Positions 1 through 4,707 of a stretch of DNA of 6,144 nucleotides are shown here, piece by piece. Both the position numbers and the translations under genes were made by a program. This DNA is from Halovenus sp. (GTDB lineage: Archaea > Halobacteriota > Halobacteria > Halobacteriales > Haloarculaceae). Below the pieces are notes generated by a model. That model worked only from the letters and a program-made list of their open reading frames with translations, was not told where the DNA came from and did not search any database. Each line of letters starts with the position of its first letter. Within the stretch, counting starts at the first letter, position 1. The stretch spans positions 1-6,144 of the forward strand of contig PUNZ01000141.1 of the NCBI GenBank assembly GCA_003551945.1, given 5' to 3'.

Positions 1-179
1 AATGGCGACGCCTCGCATTCGAAAACGGCCAACTCGTTGGTGGAGTGCTCATCGGCGACCTCTCCCAGCAGTCGACGTTCAAACAGCTGATTCGCGAAGA
101 GCGACAGGTTGCAGACCAGAAAGAACTGCTTCTGGAAGAAAATGTGGACCTCGACAAACTCGAAGCGCCACCGCAGTAA
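1..179 (+). CDS. C-terminal tail of FAD/NAD(P)-dependent pyridine nucleotide-disulfide oxidoreductase (partial)
   Basis: The frame with codons starting at base 3 is open from the left edge to the TAA at 177-179 and gives about 58 residues. It begins WRRLAFENGQLVGGVLIGDL and ends in an acidic tail closing KLEAPPQ. The pattern of a basic/aromatic strand, 'NGQLVGGVLIGDLSQQ', and then a helix 'FKQLIREERQV' is what I know from the C-terminal domain of rubredoxin-reductase/NirB-like flavoproteins, where a beta strand ending in G-D/N is followed by a Leu/Ile-rich helix. The FAD and NAD(P) Rossmann motifs would lie upstream of the window, so the substrate cannot be assigned. The gene converges on the thioesterase, with a symmetric hairpin in the 45-base gap. 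Family assignment is moderate because only the tail is visible. Confidence 0.6.
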   Translation, partial: WRRLAFENGQLVGGVLIGDLSQQSTFKQLIREERQVADQKELLLEENVDLDKLEAPPQ

Positions 180-188
180 TTCTCAACA

Positions 189-209
189 GCAAAAGTAATT
201 CGCTTTTGC
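189..209. terminator. symmetric hairpin between convergent genes, candidate bidirectional terminator
   Basis: A perfect 7-base inverted repeat, GCAAAAG (189-195) and CTTTTGC (203-209), encloses the 7-base loop TAATTCG. It lies 10 bases after the oxidoreductase stop codon and 15 bases beyond the thioesterase stop codon, so each transcript reads into it just after its stop. Both strands carry a CTTTT run in the descending arm. Haloarchaeal termination mainly follows T-rich stretches, so the T-runs may matter more than the stem. The role is inferred from position and symmetry. Confidence 0.45.
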
Positions 210-224
210 AGAAAAGAGCGTCTC

Positions 225-671
225 TCAGTGCTGATTCCGTTCATTGTCCAGTGCCTCCTCACGGAGTCGTTGGCATCGGTCAGAGTCAATAATAAGGTCC
301 GGGACGGGTGTTGGCTCATACTCCGAATCAATCGCAACAAAGACAAAATATGAGTCCGTCGTCTGCTCACGTTCGCCAGTACGTGGGTCCTCGCGGTAGG
401 CAACGAGTCGAGTTTTGATGCTTGTTGTCCCTGTATCGTACGCATAGGCTTCGATGAGACAGTTGTGGCCCTCTGGAATCGGGCGGGTGAAATTAATCTG
501 GTGCATGTGGGCGGTAACACAGTTTTCACCGGCATGGCGCATCGCCGCCATTGCCCCGACCTCGTCCATCCACTTAACGATGTTTCCCCCGTGTGCCGTC
601 GAGTGGTAGTTTGTATCGTTTGGCTGAACCCGTTCGCGGTTTTCGATATACGTCTCGCTCACGCTTGCCAT
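225..671 (-). CDS. acyl-CoA thioesterase, hotdog fold (YciA/BACH-like)
   Basis: This 148-residue single hotdog-domain protein should hydrolyse acyl-CoA thioesters to free acid and CoA in the cytoplasm. After a short N-terminal segment, residues 18-40 carry the signature N-D-T-N-Y-H-S-T-A-H-G-G followed by WMDEVGAMAAMRHA. This is the Asn/His...HGG...W-hydrophobic-D-E helix of the YciA/ACOT branch, and Asp36 is in the usual catalytic helix position. Residues 53-64 (VTAHMHQINFTRP) and 82-115 supply the antiparallel strands. The length suits a one-domain member. The start chosen is ATG at 669-671. An upstream in-frame ATG at 749 would add 26 Cys-rich residues unlike the family and would run across the probable promoter. 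The gene is divergent from hflX with 86 bases between starts. The preferred acyl chain cannot be read from sequence. Confidence 0.88.
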   Translation of the reverse strand: MASVSETYIENRERVQPNDTNYHSTAHGGNIVKWMDEVGAMAAMRHAGENCVTAHMHQINFTRPIPEGHNCLIEAYAYDTGTTSIKTRLVAYREDPRTGEREQTTDSYFVFVAIDSEYEPTPVPDLIIDSDRCQRLREEALDNERNQH

Positions 672-694
672 CCCTGCATGGTTGGCACGAACCA

Positions 695-700
695 CTAAAC
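695..700 (-). promoter_or_regulatory. probable TATA element for the thioesterase gene
   Basis: On the minus strand this reads GTTTAG, within CTTGTTTAGTGG. It is centred about 26-27 bases upstream of the ATG at 671, the spacing expected when transcription begins at or next to the start codon (leaderless mRNA). No GGAGG-like sequence precedes the ATG, which fits. The match to the haloarchaeal TTTAWA-type box is only partial. Confidence 0.4.
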
Positions 701-753
701 AAGCTTTGGGCTTTGCGGGACAACATTCACATACAGCGATAGCATACAACTAG

Positions 754-771
754 GTACGTGTCGCAACGTAC
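754..771. repeat. perfect 6-base inverted repeat spanning the hflX start codon
   Basis: GTACGT (754-759) and ACGTAC (766-771) flank the spacer GTCGCA, and the GTG start at 758-760 lies inside. It could form a small hairpin over the start codon or serve as a protein-binding dyad. Only the symmetry is seen; a role is speculative, and part of the repeat is constrained by codons for residues 1-5. Confidence 0.35.
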
Positions 772-2080
772 TGAGACCGGTGAACGCACCGTCGTTGCAA
801 AGCGGGTTGACTCGGGAACCGCGGACACCGCGGAGATAACTGAGTTAGCGCGCGCGGCGGGCTACCGGGTGGTCGATACTGCAACGCAAACCCGAACCGA
901 AGACCCTGCCTATCATTTCGGGGAGGGGAAAGTCGAAGAGCTTGCGGTCCAGATAGCAAGCGCCGACGCGAGTGTCCTCATCGTCGATAACGAACTCGGC
1001 CCCTATCAGACGTTCAATATCGGTAACAAACTTCCCGAAGATGTGCGCGTCATCGACCGGTTTCGGCTTATTCTTGAGATTTTCGGCCAGCGGGCACGCA
1101 CCCGCAAAGCACAGCTGCAAGTTGAGTTAGCGGAACTCCGGTATGAACTCCCTCGGGCGGAGGCGAAAGCTAGCCTCGCAAAGCGCGAAGAGCGACCCGG
1201 TTTCATGGGGCTTGGTGAGTACGACGAGAGCAGAGAGCGCGATATCAAAGCCAGAATTTCCCGCCTCCGTGATGAGTTGGCACAGATTGAACAAACGGAC
1301 CAGCACCGCCGCGAGCAACGGCGCGAATCAGGATTCAGTCTGGTTGCACTGGCAGGCTATACCAACGCTGGAAAATCGACGCTCCTTCGCCGTCTGGCTG
1401 TGGACCTCGATGTCGACGAAAACCAGGATATTCACCCAGACCTCGAACCGACCGCAGAGTCCGAAGACCGACTCTTTACCACGCTTGGAACGACGACCCG
1501 AAAAGCCGAAGTGAACCGTCGGGATGTCCTTGTGACCGACACTGTCGGGTTTATCTCTGACCTCCCACACTGGCTTGTCGAGTCATTTAAATCCACGCTT
1601 GATTCGGTCTATCAAGCCGACCTCGTCTTACTTGTCGTGGATGTGAGCGAACCACTGGATGAGATTCACGAAAAGCTTGTCACCTGTCACGATACCCTCT
1701 ATGAGCGAAATCGTGCGCCAATCGTGACCGTGTTGAACAAGGCAGACAAAGTCGAAAGCGAAGAGGTTGCTGAAAAGAAGCAGGCCCTCTCCTCGCTCGC
1801 TCCGGAACCTGTTGTCATCAGCGCGAAAACCGGAGAAAACCTGGATACCCTCCGTGAGCGAATCGACACTGAACTCCCGCCGTTAACCGAAGAGCGCCTC
1901 GTCTTGCCGATGACCGATGACACCATGAGTGTCGTCTCCTGGATTCACGACAACGCATACGTCAATAACGTCGAATACGGCGACCAAGTCCTCATCGAGT
2001 TCGAAGCCAGAAAGCCAATCGTCGAACAATCTCGCTCGAAAGCAACCGCGCTGGTCGATAGGCAAGCGTCCCCATCGTGA
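758..2080 (+). CDS. hflX: GTPase HflX (ribosome-associated, TRAFAC class)
   Basis: This 440-residue protein has the full HflX layout. The N-terminal nucleotide-binding-like domain (about 12-110) includes HFGEGKVEEL at 53-62 and a conserved VDNELGPYQTFNIG stretch. A charged coiled-coil linker (about 112-190) contains QLQVELAELRYELPRA. The G domain runs from about 192 to 375, with G1 GYTNAGKST at 200-208, G2 in TTLGTTTR at 241-248, G3 DTVGF at 261-265, G4 NKAD at 327-330 and G5 SAKTG at 355-359. A C-terminal domain follows. Family members bind the large ribosomal subunit and split or rescue stalled ribosomes. The bacterial GPGETQLE linker motif appears here as MGLGEYDESRE, which I take as the archaeal form. 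About 15 extra acidic residues sit between G1 and G2 compared with bacterial HflX. The start is GTG at 758, which fits the N-terminus of haloarchaeal relatives; no convincing Shine-Dalgarno sequence precedes it. Confidence 0.95.
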   Translation: MSQRTETGERTVVAKRVDSGTADTAEITELARAAGYRVVDTATQTRTEDPAYHFGEGKVEELAVQIASADASVLIVDNELGPYQTFNIGNKLPEDVRVIDRFRLILEIFGQRARTRKAQLQVELAELRYELPRAEAKASLAKREERPGFMGLGEYDESRERDIKARISRLRDELAQIEQTDQHRREQRRESGFSLVALAGYTNAGKSTLLRRLAVDLDVDENQDIHPDLEPTAESEDRLFTTLGTTTRKAEVNRRDVLVTDTVGFISDLPHWLVESFKSTLDSVYQADLVLLVVDVSEPLDEIHEKLVTCHDTLYERNRAPIVTVLNKADKVESEEVAEKKQALSSLAPEPVVISAKTGENLDTLRERIDTELPPLTEERLVLPMTDDTMSVVSWIHDNAYVNNVEYGDQVLIEFEARKPIVEQSRSKATALVDRQASPS

Positions 2081-2167
2081 AGAGCGAGTAAGAGCGCTGC
2101 GGGCCAATCTGCATGATTTATCAATAACAATAACCACGAGACAGTGGCGAGTTCCGCCACATCCACA
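2081..2167. other. intergenic region after hflX with a small dyad
   Basis: Between the hflX stop codon and the next promoter I see no gene or RNA fold I recognise. It begins with a short direct repeat (AGAGCG at 2081-2086 and again at 2091-2096) and an AT-rich stretch (about 2115-2133) that might end hflX transcripts. It also holds the perfect dyad GTGGCG (2144-2149), loop AGTTC, CGCCAC (2155-2160). No T-run follows the dyad, so it is a poor terminator. It lies just upstream of the TATA-like element for the 70-residue gene, where an operator could sit. Confidence 0.4.
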
Positions 2168-2168
2168 A

Positions 2169-2180
2169 GATATATGTTAT
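2169..2180 (+). promoter_or_regulatory. TATA element for the 70-residue protein gene
   Basis: The stretch GATATATGTTAT is the most AT-rich spot before the ATG at 2206, about 26-35 bases away. That suits transcription starting at the start codon or a few bases before it. No Shine-Dalgarno sequence is seen, which agrees with leaderless translation. Confidence 0.5.
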
Positions 2181-2205
2181 GGTGTGACATGCCAAAGTAT
2201 AGAGT

Positions 2206-2418
2206 ATGGAAGAGAAAGCAGACCGGTCAATCGATGAGGGTGAATTGGCGGGCGAAGCAAGGGTCCACGAAGCAGCCGAGACGGGCCAGTCGGACGATGG
2301 AAGCCTGAACGCGACTGGTGTGTATGAAGCAAGTGGCGGCGTTGTGCTCTACGATAGCGAACAGCCGCTCGCGTGGGTTCAGGCTGACAACGCGGTGCCG
2401 CTGACTGAGATGGTGTGA
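2206..2418 (+). CDS. small acidic haloarchaeal protein, 70 residues, function unknown
   Basis: This is a short acidic protein. Residues 1-35 are hydrophilic, rich in Glu, Asp, Ala and Ser, and probably disordered. The second half (about 37-70) carries TGVYEASGGVVLYDSEQPLA followed by WVQADNAVPL and looks like a small ordered beta unit with a YE...VLYD...PLAW(I/V)Q pattern. I recall this C-terminal pattern from conserved small haloarchaeal proteins of unknown function but cannot name the family with certainty. There are no Cys pairs, no membrane segment and no signal peptide. ATG at 2206 is well placed relative to an AT-rich promoter and fits the acidic start MEEKADRS. The membrane protein gene follows 64 bases later on the same strand but seems to have its own promoter. 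The protein might pair with a larger partner through the ordered tail; this is conjecture. Confidence 0.75.
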   Translation: MEEKADRSIDEGELAGEARVHEAAETGQSDDGSLNATGVYEASGGVVLYDSEQPLAWVQADNAVPLTEMV

Positions 2419-2453
2419 GAGAACTGCCCAAGAAACGTCCGTGAACAGAACCG

Positions 2454-2460
2454 CTTTTTC
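2454..2460 (+). promoter_or_regulatory. possible promoter element before the two-helix membrane protein gene
   Basis: CTTTTTC lies 26 bases before the GTG at 2483, in the position of a haloarchaeal TATA box for a leaderless transcript. It lacks the A residues of a good TATA element, so it is weak. It mainly helps choose between the candidate starts at 2441 and 2483, because the earlier start would place this element inside the gene. Confidence 0.35.
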
Positions 2461-2482
2461 CCTCCGGGGCATACGAGATACC

Positions 2483-2896
2483 GTGAGCGACCCGTTCGAC
2501 CCGGATAGATTCGACCCTGAGCGCAACGAACCTGACCCGTTAGAGCAATTTGACCTCGACCCGGACAGGCTGACTGACGACTTCACGTTCGAGGAGTCCA
2601 CTGATGAGTCAATGGGGCTGTCGAGCGAGAACGCACCGCCGGAATTGAAAACAATGTTCTGGAAACTGGTTCTGTTTTATAAGGTCTCTCTTATTGGTGT
2701 CACGCTCGGTGCCCTCCTGGTTCTTTTCGACGTGCGGGCCGATAACGGGATGATGGTGTTGCTCGGCAGCCTTGCGTTGCTCGGCTATACGCTCTATCTA
2801 AGTTGGCGAGGGAAACACCGGGTGGAGGAAGGCGAGTTCGAAACCGATGATGAAGAGGCAGGTGACGCCGGGATGGATACCGGTGATCCGGTATGA
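2483..2896 (+). CDS. two-helix membrane protein with acidic Asp-Pro-rich head, function unknown
   Basis: This protein has 137 residues. The first half (about 1-55) is very acidic and contains repeated D-P-D/E-R units (MSDPFDPDRFDPER, later DLDPDRL), so it is probably disordered. Two hydrophobic segments follow, about 61-83 (LVLFYKVSLIGVTLGALLVL) and 89-108 (NGMMVLLGSLALLGYTLYLS), joined by a short loop. A second acidic tail (113-137) ends at the stop codon. Both termini are predicted on the same side of the membrane. The start chosen is GTG at 2483, because a poly-T promoter-like element sits 26 bases upstream. The in-frame GTG at 2441 would add a basic segment (NRTAFSLRG) out of character with the rest. 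The last codons overlap the next gene by four bases (ATGA), so the two are likely translated in series. I know similar two-helix proteins in haloarchaea but no function. Confidence 0.75.
   Translation: MSDPFDPDRFDPERNEPDPLEQFDLDPDRLTDDFTFEESTDESMGLSSENAPPELKTMFWKLVLFYKVSLIGVTLGALLVLFDVRADNGMMVLLGSLALLGYTLYLSWRGKHRVEEGEFETDDEEAGDAGMDTGDPV
2882..2889 (+). promoter_or_regulatory. Shine-Dalgarno-like site inside the upstream gene, serving the winged-helix gene
   Basis: GGTGATCC is complementary over eight bases to the conserved 3' end of archaeal 16S rRNA (GGATCACCTCCT). It lies three bases before the ATG at 2893 and is encoded in the last codons of the membrane protein. Most genes here look leaderless; this internal gene of an overlapping pair is where a ribosome binding site would be needed. 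The spacing is short, so termination-reinitiation may contribute. Confidence 0.45.
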
Positions 2897-3321
2897 CCAG
2901 ACAAACCGTTGCGGACAAGGACGGAACAACGTACATTCTGGAAAAACGCTCAAGCGAATCAAGTCGGGTCCGGAACCCCGACACTGGCGAGCGTCTACAT
3001 CTTCCAAACGTCGAACTCGAACCTGTCAGCGGCGAATCTCCACTCGTCACGGCAGCACAAGCAGTCCCAGCGGATGTCCGGACGCTCCTAACGGCAGTGC
3101 ATACCGAGCGAGCGCTTGGGCTTCTTATCGAACTCAAGCAGGACGGCCCGCTTTCTGTCCGAGCTATCATGGGACAGTATGACCTCTGTGAAAGCGACCT
3201 CCACGGGATTCTGGGAGAACTCCAAGCAGCAGGCATCATTGCAGAGACCACCGTAATTGGTGAACGAGGCTACGAACTGACGCCCGATGGGGCCGGCGCG
3301 GTTGAGCGGCTGACTCAGTAA
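2893..3321 (+). CDS. winged helix-turn-helix DNA-binding protein, probable transcription regulator
   Basis: This 142-residue protein has two parts. Residues 1-55 look like a small beta-rich unit with the pattern DGTTYILEKRSSESSRVRNP, then TGERLHLPN and LEPVSGESPL. Residues 57-142 form a winged helix: AVPADVRTLLTAVHTERALG and LLIELKQDGPLSVRAI are the first helices, CESDLHGILGELQAAGII (99-116) the probable recognition helix, and ETTVIGERGYELTPDGAGAV the wing plus closing helix. This matches the ArsR/MarR-like wHTH common in haloarchaea. The closing hydrophobic helix could dimerise. No Cys/His metal site or ligand domain is evident. The ATG overlaps the stop codon of the membrane protein (ATGA), indicating co-expression and perhaps a membrane-linked regulatory pair. 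The family feels haloarchaea-specific; the target is unknown. Confidence 0.8.
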   Translation: MTRQTVADKDGTTYILEKRSSESSRVRNPDTGERLHLPNVELEPVSGESPLVTAAQAVPADVRTLLTAVHTERALGLLIELKQDGPLSVRAIMGQYDLCESDLHGILGELQAAGIIAETTVIGERGYELTPDGAGAVERLTQ

Positions 3322-3346
3322 AGAGGCCACAGGGGGAAGCGGCCGA

Positions 3347-3352
3347 TTTTAA
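3347..3352 (+). promoter_or_regulatory. TATA box for the creatininase-family gene
   Basis: TTTTAA within CGATTTTAAGCC is a good match to the haloarchaeal TATA box. It is centred about 28 bases before the ATG at 3378, implying a leaderless transcript. This argues against the in-frame GTG at 3357, which would lie upstream of the transcription start. Confidence 0.65.
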
Positions 3353-3377
3353 GCCCGTGCCCTTCCACTGCTACGCT

Positions 3378-4145
3378 ATGAAGTTGACAGCGGCCACGTG
3401 GACTGACGCCGATAGCGTCGAAACGGACCTTGCTGTGCTTCCCGTTGGCAGCACTGAACAGCATGGACCACACGCACCGCTTGGGACTGATATGCTTGCG
3501 GCGAAGGCGATTGCTGCTGACGGCGCAGCGCGGGCCGAGCCGGAAGTGATCGTCGCTCCCACGATTCCTGTCGGTATCGCCGAAGAACACCGGCAGTTCA
3601 CCGGAACGCTCTGGGTCACACCTGAGACCTTCCGTTCATATGTTCGCGAGACGGTTGCCAGCCTTGCCTCTCACGGCTGGAACCGCGTCGTTATTGTCAA
3701 CGGCCACGGTGGCAACGTCGACGCACTCAAGGAAGCGTCTGCCCGACTCACCCGTGATGGCACCGCCTACACAGTCCCGTTCACCTGGTTTGATAGCGTC
3801 GATATGGACACAGTTCGTGAGCGCGTGCCGGACGCAGCTGCGGTGAGCATGGGCCACGGCGGCCCCGTCGAGACAAGTATCCTTCGCCACTTACACCCCG
3901 AATTGGTCAGGACTGAGCGGTTGCCAGCAGCTGACGACGGGGGTGCCGAGAGATGGGGAGACTGGCACAGCGGCGTCAACCTTGCCTATGACTCCGCAGA
4001 ATTCACAGAAAACGGAGCCGTTGGCACACCGAGCGAGAGTTCGGAGGAACTCGGTGAAGCCCTTCACACAGAAGCAGTCGTGCAATTGAAATCGCTACTC
4101 GAAGCAGTAGCTAAGCGGGATATCGAGCGACCAGACCATCGATAA
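3378..4145 (+). CDS. creatininase-family metal-dependent amidohydrolase (possible ArfB-type deformylase)
   Basis: This 255-residue protein matches the usual length of the family, which includes creatininase, MftE peptidase and the archaeal formamide hydrolase ArfB of riboflavin/F420 synthesis. The metal site is complete: Glu27 and His29 in GSTEQHGPHAPLGTD (24-38), Asp38, His110 in VNGHGGN (107-113) and Glu165 in MGHGGPVETS (158-167). The GIAEEHRQFTGTLWV segment (66-80) is another family hallmark. In archaea the ArfB branch removes formate from the GTP-derived formamidopyrimidine made by ArfA. Haloarchaea also carry paralogues of unknown substrate, and no pathway gene is adjacent, so I give no symbol. 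The start ATG at 3378 is fixed by the TATA box upstream. It is a single-gene unit converging on the acidic helical protein gene. Confidence 0.87.
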   Translation: MKLTAATWTDADSVETDLAVLPVGSTEQHGPHAPLGTDMLAAKAIAADGAARAEPEVIVAPTIPVGIAEEHRQFTGTLWVTPETFRSYVRETVASLASHGWNRVVIVNGHGGNVDALKEASARLTRDGTAYTVPFTWFDSVDMDTVRERVPDAAAVSMGHGGPVETSILRHLHPELVRTERLPAADDGGAERWGDWHSGVNLAYDSAEFTENGAVGTPSESSEELGEALHTEAVVQLKSLLEAVAKRDIERPDHR

Positions 4146-4149
4146 CAAA

Positions 4150-4166
4150 AGGGCTGAAAGTCAGCC
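4150..4166 (-). terminator. hairpin plus T-run terminator for the DUF5790-like gene
   Basis: The perfect 6-base inverted repeat GGCTGA (4152-4157) and TCAGCC (4161-4166) has a 3-base loop. Read on the minus strand, the stem is followed at once by C and TTTTG, in intrinsic-terminator form, and starts 7 bases beyond the stop codon of the minus-strand gene. On the plus strand no T-run follows, so the creatininase-family transcript gets only the stem. Archaea rely mainly on the T-tract; the stem may protect the 3' end. Confidence 0.55.
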
Positions 4167-4172
4167 ACCGCA

Positions 4173-4613
4173 TCACGCTGCGGCTTCTGCGTCAGCGTCG
4201 GCATCCGCATCGGCTTCCTCGCCATCATCTGCGTCTTCAAGCAGGCCCCGAAGCTGTGGAATCGTACTCGCGAGGTCACCGACTTGCTCGTGTGCAGTCT
4301 CGATATCACCAAACAGCGCTTCAACCGCTTCAATCTCTTCAGCTAAATCTTCGCCATCCTCAAAAGCCTCCGCCTTCTTGCCCATCGTATACCACTTTTT
4401 GGCATCCCGGAGGTGTTCGGTGGCATCCTCGACATCGAGTGCAGAGCGAAGTGCGTTGAGCACACCCAACGTGTTGTCTGCTTCCACGTCCCAGATATCG
4501 TCCGAATCAGGGAGTGCTTCGCGGGCGTTTTCAAGCGACGATTCGACATCCTCGCGCATTTCTGATGCTGCCTCGGTGAAGAGCTCATCATCGTCGAGCG
4601 TTGTCTGTGTCAT
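4173..4613 (-). CDS. acidic helical haloarchaeal protein (DUF5790-like), function unknown
   Basis: This is a 146-residue, strongly acidic and predominantly helical cytoplasmic protein. The start MTQTTLDDDELFTEAASEMR and the central VLNALRSALD...AEHLRDAKKWYTMG-like segments (residues 50-79) match my memory of the haloarchaea-restricted family DUF5790. Probable helices run 9-34, 46-60, 63-81, 86-111 and 112-126, suggesting a helical bundle or coiled-coil partner protein. The tail (127-146) is low-complexity Asp/Glu/Ala with four Asp-Ala units, encoded by near-repeats of a hexamer. There is no membrane segment, Cys or recognisable active site. ATG at 4613 is chosen because a TTTTAAA box lies about 28 bases upstream. 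The longer in-frame start at 4778 would add Cys- and Phe-rich residues and run through the neighbouring gene. The central W and Y could face a binding partner, but no function is known to me. Confidence 0.82.
   Translation of the reverse strand: MTQTTLDDDELFTEAASEMREDVESSLENAREALPDSDDIWDVEADNTLGVLNALRSALDVEDATEHLRDAKKWYTMGKKAEAFEDGEDLAEEIEAVEALFGDIETAHEQVGDLASTIPQLRGLLEDADDGEEADADADADAEAAA
4186..4215 (-). repeat. degenerate hexamer repeat encoding an Asp-Ala tail
   Basis: Read on the plus strand, this is a run of GCNTCN-type hexamers (GCGTCA, GCGTCG, GCATCC, GCATCG, GCTTCC). It encodes alternating Ala and Asp/Glu at the C-terminus of the acidic helical protein. The third bases differ between units, so it is degenerate at DNA level, though copy number may vary between strains. 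Confidence 0.5.
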
Positions 4614-4637
4614 ATGCACACATTCGAACCCAGATGG

Positions 4638-4644
4638 TTTAAAA
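4638..4644 (-). promoter_or_regulatory. TATA box for the DUF5790-like gene
   Basis: On the minus strand this reads TTTTAAA, centred 28 bases upstream of the ATG at 4613. It is a textbook haloarchaeal box and implies a leaderless mRNA. It sits about 35 bases from the element that probably drives the divergent membrane protein gene. Confidence 0.65.
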
Positions 4645-4651
4645 GAGAGCC

Positions 4652-4669
4652 TGAAAGTGAAAGTGAAAA
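4652..4669 (+). repeat. three tandem hexamers (TGAAAG) between divergent promoters
   Basis: TGAAAG, TGAAAG and TGAAAA follow each other without gaps. They lie between the TATA box of the minus-strand gene (4638-4644) and the AT-rich element for the plus-strand gene (4676-4683). The repeat is short and could be chance purine-rich sequence, or iterated contacts for a regulator acting on both genes. Confidence 0.4.
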
Positions 4670-4675
4670 TCCAAA

Positions 4676-4683
4676 GAAAATAG
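4676..4683 (+). promoter_or_regulatory. probable TATA element for the DUF420 membrane protein gene
   Basis: GAAAATAG is centred 28 bases before the ATG at 4708. It fits haloarchaeal spacing for a leaderless start but only loosely fits the TATA consensus. A purine-rich GAGAAGGG closer to the start is not a clear ribosome binding site. Confidence 0.4.
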
Positions 4684-4707
4684 TCTGCACAACCCCGAGA
4701 AGGGAAT

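Noticed and set aside
2..292. Plus-strand open frame of 96 residues at the left edge
   Set aside because: It is Arg/Ser-rich and runs through the hairpin and into the thioesterase; the frame ending at 179 has recognisable flavoprotein sequence.
672..749. Longer N-terminus for the thioesterase starting at the ATG at 749
   Set aside because: The extra 26 residues are Cys-rich, do not resemble the family, and cover the probable TATA element; ATG at 671 fits the hotdog-domain start.
2441..2482. Upstream GTG start at 2441 for the membrane protein
   Set aside because: The poly-T promoter-like element at 2454-2460 lies between the two candidates and fits a leaderless start at 2483; the added residues are basic, unlike the rest.
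2700..3251. Long open frame on the minus strand (183 residues)
   Set aside because: It is Ser/Arg-rich, not acidic, lacks any domain pattern, and is antisense to the membrane protein and winged-helix genes; a frame shadow of haloarchaeal codon use.
3357..3377. GTG at 3357 as start of the creatininase-family gene
   Set aside because: It is only about 5 bases after the TTTTAA box, upstream of the expected transcription start; ATG at 3378 has correct spacing and starts the conserved sequence.
4652..4669. Short CRISPR-like or satellite array
   Set aside because: There are only three 6-base units with no spacers; too short for any array and reported only as a small tandem repeat.
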